From Streptomyces niger (GTDB lineage Bacteria; Actinomycetota; Actinomycetes; Streptomycetales; Streptomycetaceae), in assembly GCF_000718305.1 (NCBI RefSeq), contig NZ_JOFQ01000013.1, positions 189,944-253,943 on the forward strand: a stretch of 64,000 nucleotides of DNA. The letters run 5' to 3'. Below the pieces are notes generated by a model that ran no database searches, had not been told where the DNA came from, and saw only the letters and a program-made list of their open reading frames with translations. The position numbers were made by a program, and so were the translations under genes. Below, one piece after another: positions 19,503-26,937 of the stretch (position 1 is its first letter; each line of letters opens with the position of its first letter).

Positions 19503-20236
19503 GGGGCGACCTGCCCCGCCTCCGCGGTCGCCGCCGGGCCGGCCTTCTCCGCGATCTTCGCCTCGATGAGGGTGACCACGCACTCGATGACCTGCTCCAG
19601 GGTCAGCTCGGTGGTGTCCACCTCGACCGCGTCGTCGGCCTTGGCCAGCGGCGAGGTCTTGCGGGAGGAGTCGGCGGCGTCCCGCTTGATCAGCGCCTCG
19701 CGGGTGGCGGCCAGGTCGCTGGCCTCCTTGCCCTTCAGCTCACCGCTGCGGCGGGCCGCACGCGCCTCGGGCGAGGCGGTGAGGAAGATCTTCAGGTCGG
19801 CGTCGGGCAGCACGGTCGTACCGATGTCCCGGCCCTCGACGACGATGCCGCGCTCGGCGGAGCCGGCGATGGTCCGCTGCAGGTCCGTGATCAGGCTGCG
19901 CACCTCGGGGACGGCGCTGACGGCGCTGACCGCGGAGGTGACCTCCTTCGTACGGATCGGGCCCGCGGCGTCCTGGCCGTCGACCGTGATGGTCGGCGCG
20001 GCCGGGTCGATGCCGGAGACGATCGCGGGCTTGCCGGCGGCCGTGGCGATCGCGGTCGGGTCCTGGATGTCGACACCGTTGGACAGCATCCACCAGGTGA
20101 TCGCGCGGTACTGGGCACCGGTGTCCAGGTAGCTGAGCGCCAGCTTGGCGGCGACCGCCTTGGACGTGCTGGACTTGCCCGTGCCGGAGGGGCCGTCGAT
20201 GGCGACGATCACTGCTGCCGGGGCGGCGGTTTCCAC
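19499..20236 (-). CDS. cmk: Cytidylate kinase
   Basis: A 245-aa enzyme that phosphorylates CMP/dCMP to the diphosphate. The P-loop GPSGTGKSS lies at residues 14-22, the CMP-binding segment SYLDTGAQYRAIT follows, and VEGRDIGTTV plus the R-x-x-R lid region (EARAARRSGE) are in the second half. The GTG at 20236 is preferred because AAGGAAAGG lies about 11 bases before it and the protein then begins METAAPAAV; upstream starts are too close to that RBS. Confidence 0.93.
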   Translation of the reverse strand: METAAPAAVIVAIDGPSGTGKSSTSKAVAAKLALSYLDTGAQYRAITWWMLSNGVDIQDPTAIATAAGKPAIVSGIDPAAPTITVDGQDAAGPIRTKEVTSAVSAVSAVPEVRSLITDLQRTIAGSAERGIVVEGRDIGTTVLPDADLKIFLTASPEARAARRSGELKGKEASDLAATREALIKRDAADSSRKTSPLAKADDAVEVDTTELTLEQVIECVVTLIEAKIAEKAGPAATAEAGQVAP

Positions 20237-20381
20237 GGTGACGAACACCTTTCCTTGTGCACGGGGCGGGGATCCTGGGACCCGATGGGCCTCGGTCAAG
20301 GTTACCGGGTACACGCAGGCGTGTTTTCCCCGCACGGACGTGGGGGATTTGTGACGCTTCCGGGGGCGTCCGCCGGACCGT

Positions 20382-21467
20382 CTACTGCCGGATGGACCAG
20401 CCGCGCTCGCGGAGCGCCGCGGTCAGCACCGGTACGGCCGAGGGCTCGACCGTGAGCTGGATGAAGCCCGCCTGCTGGCCGGTCGCGTGCTCGATACGGA
20501 CGTCCTCGATGTTGACGCCTGCCTGCCCGGCGTCCGCGAAGATCCGCGCCAGCTCGCCCGGCTGGTCGCCGATGTGCACGGCGACGATCTCGTACGCGGC
20601 CGGCGCCGCGCCGTGCTTGCCCGGCACCCGCTCGCGGCCCGCGTTGCCGCGCCGCAGCACGTCCTCGATGCCGCCGACGCCCGCGCCGCGCTCGGCCTCG
20701 TCCGCGGACTGCAGGGCGCGCAGCGACTGCACCGTCTCGTCCAGGTCGGCCGCGATCTCCGACAGGACGTCCGCGACCGGCCCGGGGTTGGCGGAGAGGA
20801 TATCGATCCACATGCCGGGGTCGGAGGCGGCGATCCGCGTCACATCACGGATGCCCTGGCCGCACAGCCGTACGGCGGTCTCGTCGGCACCCCGCAGGCG
20901 CGCCGCGACCAGGCTGGAGACCAGCTGAGGGGTGTGGCTGACCAGGGCCACGGCCCGGTCGTGCGCGTCGGCGTCCATGACGACCGGGACCGCGCGGCAG
21001 AGGGCGATGAGTTCGAGGGCGAGGTTGAGGACCTCGGTGTCGCCGTTGGGGGTGGGCGTGAGGACCCAGGGCCGGCCCTCGAAGAGGTCGGCGGTCGCGG
21101 CGAGCGGCCCGGACCGCTCCTTGCCGGCCATCGGGTGCGTACCGATGTACGGCGTGAGGTCCAGGCCGAGGTCCGCCAGCTCGCGCCGCGGTCCGCCCTT
21201 GACGCTGGCCACGTCCAGGTACGCGCGGGCCGTGCCGCGCCGCATCGCGTCCGCCAGGGTCGCCGCGACGTGTGCCGGCGGCACCGCCACGATCGCCAGG
21301 TCGACGGGCGCCTCGGGCTCCTCCACGGTGCCCGCGCCGAGCGCCGCGGCCGTCCGGGCCTGCGCCGCGTCATGGTCGGCGAGGTGCACCCGGACGCCGC
21401 GGGCGCTGAGCGCCAGCGCGGCGGACGTGCCGATCAGGCCCGTCCCGATGACGATCGCGGTCCTCAC
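20382..21467 (-). CDS. tyrA: Prephenate dehydrogenase with C-terminal ACT domain
   Basis: A 361-aa enzyme of tyrosine synthesis. The N-terminal NAD(P) fold starts with VIGTGLIGTSAALAL. The catalytic region includes GTHPMAGKERSG (with the active-site His) and LVSHTPQLVSSL. Residues about 285-360 form an ACT domain (VAVHIGDQPGELARIFADAG), which normally gives feedback control by tyrosine. GTG 21467 overlaps the stop of aroH by 4 bp. The much longer frame upstream is aroH read out of frame. Confidence 0.93.
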   Translation of the reverse strand: MRTAIVIGTGLIGTSAALALSARGVRVHLADHDAAQARTAAALGAGTVEEPEAPVDLAIVAVPPAHVAATLADAMRRGTARAYLDVASVKGGPRRELADLGLDLTPYIGTHPMAGKERSGPLAATADLFEGRPWVLTPTPNGDTEVLNLALELIALCRAVPVVMDADAHDRAVALVSHTPQLVSSLVAARLRGADETAVRLCGQGIRDVTRIAASDPGMWIDILSANPGPVADVLSEIAADLDETVQSLRALQSADEAERGAGVGGIEDVLRRGNAGRERVPGKHGAAPAAYEIVAVHIGDQPGELARIFADAGQAGVNIEDVRIEHATGQQAGFIQLTVEPSAVPVLTAALRERGWSIRQ

Positions 21468-21826
21468 TGGGCGATGTCCTTCCGCAGCGCGCCGGCCGCG
21501 CCGAGGTAGACGTGGGCGATCTCGGACTTGTCGCGCGCGCTCTCGACGTGCGCCAGGATCCGCACCACGCGCGGCATGGCCCCCGCGATGTCCAGCTCCT
21601 GCGCGCAGATCAGCGGGACGTCGGTGATGCCCAGCTTGCGCGCCGCGACGGCGGGGAAGTCGCTGTGCAGGTCGGGCGTGGCCGTGAACCACACGCTGAT
21701 CAGGTCGTCCGGCACGAGGCTGTTCCGCTCCAGGATGGCGGTCAGCAGCTCGGCGACCTGCTCGTGCATGTGCTCCGCTTCGTCCCGCTCCAGCTGGACG
21801 GCCCCTCGGACCGCACGTACCGCCAC
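21464..21826 (-). CDS. aroH: Chorismate mutase, AroH type
   Basis: A 120-aa monofunctional chorismate mutase of the trimeric pseudo-alpha/beta-barrel (Bacillus AroH) class, converting chorismate to prephenate for the next gene in the operon, tyrA. Diagnostic blocks are VRAVRGAVQLERDE near the N-terminus (active-site Arg), SVWFTATPDLHSDFPAVAAR in the middle, and PRVVRILAHVE. GTG 21826 is chosen because GAGGAGCAGGAC precedes it. The direct aroH-tyrA coupling (4-bp overlap) supports channelled synthesis of tyrosine precursors. Confidence 0.92.
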   Translation of the reverse strand: MAVRAVRGAVQLERDEAEHMHEQVAELLTAILERNSLVPDDLISVWFTATPDLHSDFPAVAARKLGITDVPLICAQELDIAGAMPRVVRILAHVESARDKSEIAHVYLGAAGALRKDIAQ

Positions 21827-21894
21827 GTCCTGCTCCTCGTGTTCGCGTACGCACCGCTCGCGGGCGTACGTCCCTACCTGCCTGATCAGCGTAT

Positions 21895-21954
21895 CGACCG
21901 CCGGGCCCGGCCGCCGCGCGCGCCCGCCCTGCGAGACGGGCGTCCCGGCGGTCG
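21895..21954 (-). terminator. Large inverted repeat downstream of the ADP-ribosylglycohydrolase gene
   Basis: CGACCGCCGGG (21895-21905) and CCCGGCGGTCG (21944-21954) are perfect complements and enclose a smaller CGCCCG/CGGGCG hairpin. The element starts 9 bp beyond the stop at 21963 and should end that transcript before aroH. Confidence 0.6.
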
Positions 21955-21962
21955 GACGGCGG

Positions 21963-22979
21963 TCAGGCCGCCGCGTCCCACAGCGCGCCCAGCGCCAGCA
22001 GCTCCTCGCGGTACTCGATGCGGTCGGTCCAGGCCGTGGGCCAGGCGTCCGCGCCGAGGTGGGCGCCGGCGAAGGCGCCGGCCAGGCAGGCGAGGGAGTC
22101 GGAGTCGCCGGCGGAGCAGGCGCCGCGGCGCAGCGCCGACACCGGGTCCTCGGGGAAGAGCAGGAAGCAGAGCAGCCCGGCGGCCAGCGCCTCCTCCGCG
22201 ATCCAGCCCTCGCCGACGGAGAGGCAGGGGTCGGTCTCCGGGTCGGGCGTGCGCAGGGCGGCGTCCAGCCGGTCCAGGACGCCCCGGCACTCGTCCCAGC
22301 CGTACGCGATGAACGCCTCGGGCGACGCGGCACCGGCGTGCTGCCACAGGTCGCCGAGCCAGTCGCCGTGGTAGGTGGTGCGGTTGCCGTGCACGTAGAT
22401 CCGGAGCAGCGTGGGCAGCTCCGCCGGGTCCGCGCCCTGGGCCAGGAGCCGCACCGCCCACGCCGTGAGGTCGCTGGCCGCGAGGGCGGTGGGGTGGCCG
22501 TGGGTGAGGGCCGACTGGAGCTGGGCGGCGCCGGCCCGCTGCTGGTCGGTCAGGCCGGGCGCGAGGCCGATGGGCGCGACCCGCATGTTGGCGCCGCACC
22601 CCTTGGAGCCGGTCTGGCTGGCCGCGACCCAGGGGCGGCCGGGCTCGCTGAGCACCCGGCAGGCGGTGAGGCAGGTGTTGCCGGGGGCGCGGTTGTTCTC
22701 CGGGGAGCGCCACCAGTCGATGAACTCCTGACGGACCGGGGGCTCCAGCGTCGCGGCGGTGAGCGGGCCGTGCTCCATCGCCGTGCGCAGGCCGCGGCCG
22801 AGGGCCAGCGTCATCTGGGTGTCGTCGGTGACGAGGGCCGGCCGGGGCAGCTCCAGCTGCCGCCAGGGGCCGTACGTGGCCTCGATCGACGCCACGCTCC
22901 TGAACTCGGTCGGGTAGCCGAGCGCGTCACCGAGGGCGAGCCCGAGCATCGAGCCGGTCGCGGGATCCTTCGCGGACAT
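21963..22979 (-). CDS. ADP-ribosylglycohydrolase family protein
   Basis: A 338-aa soluble protein of the ADP-ribosyl-glycohydrolase fold (DraG/ARH). The binuclear Mg2+ ligands are visible in VTDDTQMTLAL (about residue 51) and GDSDSLACLAGAFAGA (about residue 288). Such enzymes remove ADP-ribose from proteins, nucleic acids or O-acetyl-ADP-ribose; the target here is unknown, and no ADP-ribosyltransferase is adjacent. ATG 22979 is chosen; the alternative GTG at 22991 lies inside the terminator stem of the upstream gene. The RBS (AGGGG) is itself part of that stem, a strikingly unusual arrangement. Confidence 0.85.
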   Translation of the reverse strand: MSAKDPATGSMLGLALGDALGYPTEFRSVASIEATYGPWRQLELPRPALVTDDTQMTLALGRGLRTAMEHGPLTAATLEPPVRQEFIDWWRSPENNRAPGNTCLTACRVLSEPGRPWVAASQTGSKGCGANMRVAPIGLAPGLTDQQRAGAAQLQSALTHGHPTALAASDLTAWAVRLLAQGADPAELPTLLRIYVHGNRTTYHGDWLGDLWQHAGAASPEAFIAYGWDECRGVLDRLDAALRTPDPETDPCLSVGEGWIAEEALAAGLLCFLLFPEDPVSALRRGACSAGDSDSLACLAGAFAGAHLGADAWPTAWTDRIEYREELLALGALWDAAA

Positions 22980-23024
22980 GAAAAAAACCACCCCTTAGTC
23001 GTCACCGTGACGATAAGGGGTGGT
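22980..23024 (-). terminator. Canonical rho-independent terminator abutting a start codon
   Basis: On the minus strand ACCACCCCTTA-TCGTCAC pairs with GTGACGA-(C)-TAAGGGGTGGT (11 + 7 bp, one bulged base, one-base loop) and is followed by seven T. It ends the pseudouridine synthase transcript (stop at 23084). The T-tract stops one base before the ATG at 22979, so the ribosome-binding region of the downstream gene is inside the hairpin. Confidence 0.85.
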
Positions 23025-23083
23025 CCACCGCTGCCGCAACTGCCGCCGACGGGTACCCCGCCCCGATAGCGGCCCGGTACCGC

Positions 23084-24181
23084 CTAGAGGTCGACCTCGC
23101 GCATCAGCATGCCGACCTCGGTGTTGGTCAGCCGGCGCAGCCAGCCGGACTTCTGGTCGCCCAGCGAGATCGGCCCGAACGAGGTCCGGACGAGCTTGTC
23201 GACCGGGAAGCCGGCCTCGGCGAGCATCCGGCGCACGATGTGCTTCCGGCCCTCGTGCAGCGTGACCTCGACGAGGTAGTTCTTGCCGGTCTGCTGCACG
23301 ACCCGGAAGTGGTCGGCGCGGGCGTAGCCGTCCTCCAGCTGGATGCCGTCCTTGAGCATCCTGCCGATCTCACGCGGCAGCGGGCCCTGGATGGCGGCGA
23401 GGTAGGTCTTCTGCACGCCGTACCGCGGGTGGGTCAGGCGGTGCGCCAGCTCCCCGTGGTTGGTGAGCAGGATGATGCCCTCGGTCTCGGTGTCCAGCCG
23501 GCCGACGTGGAAGAGCCGGGTCTCGCGGTTGGTGACGTAGTCGCCCAGGCACTGGCGGCCGTCGGGGTCCTCCATGGTGGAGACGACGCCGGCCGGCTTG
23601 TTCAGCGCGAAGAAGAGGTAGGACTGGGTGGCGACGGTCAGGCCGTCCACCTTGATCTCGTCCTTCTCCGGGTCGACGCGGACGCCCTGCTCCAGGACGA
23701 TCTGCCCGTTCACCTCGACGCGGGCCTCGTCGATCAGGTCCTCGCAGGCGCGCCGGGAGCCCATGCCCGCCCGGGCCAGCACCTTCTGCAGCCGCTCGCC
23801 CTCCTGGTCACCGAAGGTCTTGGGCGTCTTGATCTCCGGCTTGTCGTACCGGGCGCGGTTGCGCTCCTCGATCTTCGCGTCGTACTCGCGGGGGCGGGCC
23901 GGCCCGGAACCGCGGCCGCGGGAGCCCTTGGCGCCCTTGCCCTCCTGGCTCCGAGGGCTGCCCTTGGCGCCGGTCTTCGGGCCGCCCTTGGCGCCGCCGC
24001 GGGCCGCCGCGCCGCGCCCCTTGCGGGGCCCGTCGCCGGGGCCGCCCGAGCCGGACCCGCCCACGTCGTAGCGGCGCTCCTCGGGACGCGGCTTCCCCGC
24101 GCGCTTCTGCTTCTCGTCGCGCTTGTTGCCCGCGCCCCGGTAGTTGTTGCTACCGCTGCTGTTCCTGCCGCTGCTTCGCAT
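23084..24181 (-). CDS. Pseudouridine synthase, RsuA/RluB family, with long basic N-terminus
   Basis: A 365-aa enzyme that isomerises uridine to pseudouridine in rRNA, probably 23S (RluB-like). An S4 RNA-binding domain lies at about 128-190 (LQKVLARAGMGSRRACEDLI). The catalytic domain follows, with active-site Asp in HVGRLDTETEGIILLTN near 243. Residues 1-115 are a disordered Gly/Arg/Lys-rich extension (many GGAKGG, RGRGSG-type stretches) likely to bind RNA. Its ATG overlaps the TGA of scpB, so it is the last gene of the parA-scpA-scpB cluster and ends at a strong terminator. Confidence 0.92.
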   Translation of the reverse strand: MRSSGRNSSGSNNYRGAGNKRDEKQKRAGKPRPEERRYDVGGSGSGGPGDGPRKGRGAAARGGAKGGPKTGAKGSPRSQEGKGAKGSRGRGSGPARPREYDAKIEERNRARYDKPEIKTPKTFGDQEGERLQKVLARAGMGSRRACEDLIDEARVEVNGQIVLEQGVRVDPEKDEIKVDGLTVATQSYLFFALNKPAGVVSTMEDPDGRQCLGDYVTNRETRLFHVGRLDTETEGIILLTNHGELAHRLTHPRYGVQKTYLAAIQGPLPREIGRMLKDGIQLEDGYARADHFRVVQQTGKNYLVEVTLHEGRKHIVRRMLAEAGFPVDKLVRTSFGPISLGDQKSGWLRRLTNTEVGMLMREVDL

Positions 24182-24963
24182 CAATGATCCGTCTGGTTCG
24201 TCTGACCCGTGTGGGAGTCGCCGCTGTCGTCTACGTCGAACGACGGCACACCTTCCCGGGAATCGCCCTCGACCGCGTCCGCCTCGGGGAGGAACGGGGC
24301 GAGCTCGGGGAGCTCGTCCAGGCCCCGCAGGCCCATCCGCTCCAGAAAGTAGTTCGTCGTCCTGTACAGGATCGCACCTGTTTCGCCTTCCGTGCCCGCC
24401 TCCTCGACCAGACCGCGCTGGAGGAGGGTGCGCATCACGCCGTCGCAGTTGACACCGCGTACGGCAGAGACCCGGGACCGGCTGACCGGTTGACGGTACG
24501 CGACCACGGCCAGAGTCTCCAATGCGGCCTGCGTCAGCCGGGCCTGCTGGCCGTCCAGGACGAAGGCCTCCACGGCGTCGGCGTACTCCGGGCGCGTGTA
24601 GAACCGCCAGCCGCCCGCGACCAGCCGCAGGTCGAAGCCGCGGCCCTGCCGGGCGTACTCGTCCGACAGTTCGCGCAGCGCGATCGCCACGTCCCGGCGG
24701 CGGCGCTGCAGCACCTTGGCGAGGTGCTCCTCGGTGGCGGGCTCGTCGACGACCATCAGGACGGCCTCCAGCGCGGGCTTCAGGTCCAGCGCCGCGACCC
24801 CGAGGGCGCCGGGCGGCGCTTCGGGGACCTCGGGGGCCTGCGCCTCGGGGAGGTCGTACGTCTCCTCGGGGCCGACGGCCCCTTCAGGGCTGATCGCCTG
24901 TTCGCCGACGGCCTCTCCGCCGCCGACGGCGGGGCCGGTCCGCTCCGTGCTGTGGGCGCTCAT
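24181..24963 (-). CDS. scpB: Segregation and condensation protein ScpB
   Basis: A 260-aa kleisin-interacting subunit of the SMC-ScpA-ScpB condensin. Residues about 55-225 form the two winged-helix modules (LKPALEAVLMVVDEPATEEH, RLTQAALETLAVVAYRQPV, VRGVNCDGVMRTLLQRGLV). The N-terminal 50 and C-terminal 30 residues are acidic and disordered. It overlaps scpA by 4 bp and the pseudouridine synthase gene by one base, so the three are co-translated. The complex loads SMC on the chromosome and compacts it, in Streptomyces most visibly during sporulation. Confidence 0.95.
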   Translation of the reverse strand: MSAHSTERTGPAVGGGEAVGEQAISPEGAVGPEETYDLPEAQAPEVPEAPPGALGVAALDLKPALEAVLMVVDEPATEEHLAKVLQRRRRDVAIALRELSDEYARQGRGFDLRLVAGGWRFYTRPEYADAVEAFVLDGQQARLTQAALETLAVVAYRQPVSRSRVSAVRGVNCDGVMRTLLQRGLVEEAGTEGETGAILYRTTNYFLERMGLRGLDELPELAPFLPEADAVEGDSREGVPSFDVDDSGDSHTGQTNQTDH

Positions 24964-26189
24964 GCCGTCTCCGTCTCCTTCTGGGGCTTCTCGTCGGTCC
25001 GCTGCTCCGCCGGGCGGTCGAACTCGTCCGTGACGACGGGCTCGGACCCGTCCTCCGTACCGGCCCAGCGGACCATCAGCTCGCCCAGCGCCTCGGGCTG
25101 GTCCAGGGCCACCGCGCGCTCGCGGTACAGCTCCAGGAGCGCCAGGAAGCGGGCGACCACCGTGAGGGTGTCCGGGGCGTCCTCGGTCAGCTCCTGGAAG
25201 GACGCCTCGCCCGCCACGCGCAGCCGCGCCACCATCACCTCGGCCTGTTCGCGCACGCTGACCAGCGGGGCGTGGATGTGATCGACGTACACCTGCGGCT
25301 TGGCCTTGGGCTGCATCGCCTTCACGGCCAGCTTGGCGAACCCCTCGGCACCGATGCTGATGACGACCTCGGGCAGCAGCTCGGCGTGGTGCGGTTCGAG
25401 CCCGACGGTACGGGGGTAGCGGCGCGCCTCGTCCTCCAGGCGGCGGCTGAAGATGTCGGCGATCTCCTTGTACGCGCGGTACTGCAGCAGTCGGGCGAAG
25501 AGCAGGTCGCGCGCCTCCAGGAGGGCGAGGTCCGCCTCGTCCTCGACCTCGGCGGCGGGCAGCAGCCGGGCGGCCTTCAGGTCCAGCAGGGTCGCCGCGA
25601 CGACCAGGAACTCCGTCGTCTGGTCCAGGTCCCAGTCCGGGCCCATGGCCCGGATGTGCGCCATGAACTCGTCGGTGACCTGCGAGAGGGCGATCTCGGT
25701 GACGTCCAGCTTGTGCTTGGAGATCAGCTGCAGGAGGAGGTCGAAGGGGCCCTCGAAGTTCGCCAGGTGCAGGGTGAACCTGCCGTCCCCGGTGACGGTC
25801 GCGTCCGAGGGCCCGGCGGGCCCGCCCTCTTCGGGTACGGCTTCGGGCTCCCCCTCGGGGCCCGCCTCGGCGTCCCCTTCGTGTACGGCCTCGGGCTCCG
25901 CCTCTTCGTGTACGGCCTCGGGCTCCGCCTCAAGGGCCTCGACCGTGGCCTCTTCAGGGACCGCGGCCGCTACCGGCTCCGGCTCCGGAGCCTCGGCCGC
26001 TGCCCGATCCGGCTCTGGGGTCGCGGCCGCTGCCCGCTCCGGTTCGGGGTCCGCCGGCGTCGCCGCGGCCGGGAGCGCGGGGGCTTCCGGGGCGGGCTCC
26101 GGGGGCGGCGGCGTGCCCGGGCCGTGGCCCAGGGAGCGGCGCGGGGTGCGCGGGGCGGGCGCTGAGGGGTCGTCGTGGCTCGTCGGCAT
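24960..26189 (-). CDS. scpA: Segregation and condensation protein ScpA (kleisin)
   Basis: A 409-aa kleisin subunit that bridges SMC heads and binds ScpB. The conserved part starts at about residue 135 (FTLHLANFEGPFDLLLQLIS, then LLDLKAARLLP and the C-terminal winged helix FLALLELYRERAV). The first ~130 residues are a Pro/Ala/Glu-rich disordered region unusual for bacterial ScpA and contain an exact 27-bp tandem duplication. ATG 26189 is chosen as a plausible start; the frame stays open slightly further upstream and the N-terminus is uncertain. The 3' end overlaps scpB (ATGA). Confidence 0.93.
   Translation of the reverse strand: MPTSHDDPSAPAPRTPRRSLGHGPGTPPPPEPAPEAPALPAAATPADPEPERAAAATPEPDRAAAEAPEPEPVAAAVPEEATVEALEAEPEAVHEEAEPEAVHEGDAEAGPEGEPEAVPEEGGPAGPSDATVTGDGRFTLHLANFEGPFDLLLQLISKHKLDVTEIALSQVTDEFMAHIRAMGPDWDLDQTTEFLVVAATLLDLKAARLLPAAEVEDEADLALLEARDLLFARLLQYRAYKEIADIFSRRLEDEARRYPRTVGLEPHHAELLPEVVISIGAEGFAKLAVKAMQPKAKPQVYVDHIHAPLVSVREQAEVMVARLRVAGEASFQELTEDAPDTLTVVARFLALLELYRERAVALDQPEALGELMVRWAGTEDGSEPVVTDEFDRPAEQRTDEKPQKETETA
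25878..25931. repeat. Perfect 27-bp tandem duplication inside scpA linker
   Basis: Two identical 27-bp units (25878-25904 and 25905-25931) encode the nine-residue unit EAEPEAVHE twice. They keep the frame and lie in the disordered N-terminal linker, so copy number could vary between strains without harming the fold. Confidence 0.85.
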
Positions 26190-26300
26190 CGTGGTCCATA
26201 CGCTGCGGTCCCGTGCCGCGCACGGCGCCGGGCTGGTCACCGGCGGGCGCCCCCCGCCGGTGCCGGAAGGCTAACCCGCAGGGGCCCCGCGGGCACGGAC

Positions 26301-26320
26301 CCGGCCGCCCGGGCGGCCGG
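26301..26320 (-). terminator. 20-bp perfect palindrome between the RHH-like gene and scpA
   Basis: CCGGCCGCCCGGGCGGCCGG is fully self-complementary. It lies 30 bp beyond the stop of the RHH-like gene and 112 bp before scpA. It may attenuate rather than stop transcription, given the functional grouping. Confidence 0.5.
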
Positions 26321-26349
26321 AGTTCCGCAGCATGGCCCTCAGGAGCCGC

Positions 26350-26937
26350 TCAGCGGCCCCTCAGCCGCCGCACGAGGATGCTGGCGTCCCCGCGGGACTC
26401 CAGGTCCGCCAGGACGACCGCGACGGCCTCCCGGACGATCCGGCCGCGGTCCACCGCGAGCCCGTGCTCGCCGCGCAGGACCAGGCGCGCGTGCTCCAGG
26501 TCCATCAGCTCCTCGGCGGACACGTAGACGGTGATCTTCTCGTCGTGCCGTTCCCGGCCGCTGGGGCGGCGGTTCGCGCCCCGGCCGCCACGCCGCCGGG
26601 CGGGGCTCCCCGCCGCGGGCGCGCCCGCGGCCGCCGCCTCCTGCCGGCGGCGCTCCTTGGCGGCCTCGTCGGCCGTGTCGCGTCCGCTGTGCTGCTCCGC
26701 GGGCACCGAGGCCCCGGACGCCGCGGCAGCGGGTTCGCCCTCCGGGCGGCGCTGTGCGGCGCCCCCCTGCTGCGGCGCGGTCGGGTCGGCTTCGCCGCCG
26801 GGCGCCGGCACGCGGGGTGCCTCGCCGTTCGCGGGGGTGCCGTTCGCCGGCCGGCGGGGCGAGGAGGACTGCAGCGCCGTCCCCCCGGTGGTGCGGAACA
26901 GCTCATCGGCGCCGGGCAGACTCACTCGGCGTGACAC
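26350..26937 (-). CDS. Small protein with C-terminal ribbon-helix-helix-like domain, partner of ParA-like ATPase
   Basis: A 195-aa protein. Residues 1-125 are low-complexity (Ala/Pro/Gly/Arg). Residues about 130-195 form a compact domain: KITVYVSAEELMDLEHARLVL begins with a beta-strand followed by helices, then REAVAVVLADLESRG, as in ribbon-helix-helix DNA-binding partners of plasmid-type ParA proteins. It starts with GTG and overlaps the end of the ParA-like gene by 16 bp. The likely role is as DNA-bound cargo or regulator for that ATPase; this is inference from domain shape and position, not a recognised family. Confidence 0.72.
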   Translation of the reverse strand: MSRRVSLPGADELFRTTGGTALQSSSPRRPANGTPANGEAPRVPAPGGEADPTAPQQGGAAQRRPEGEPAAAASGASVPAEQHSGRDTADEAAKERRRQEAAAAGAPAAGSPARRRGGRGANRRPSGRERHDEKITVYVSAEELMDLEHARLVLRGEHGLAVDRGRIVREAVAVVLADLESRGDASILVRRLRGR

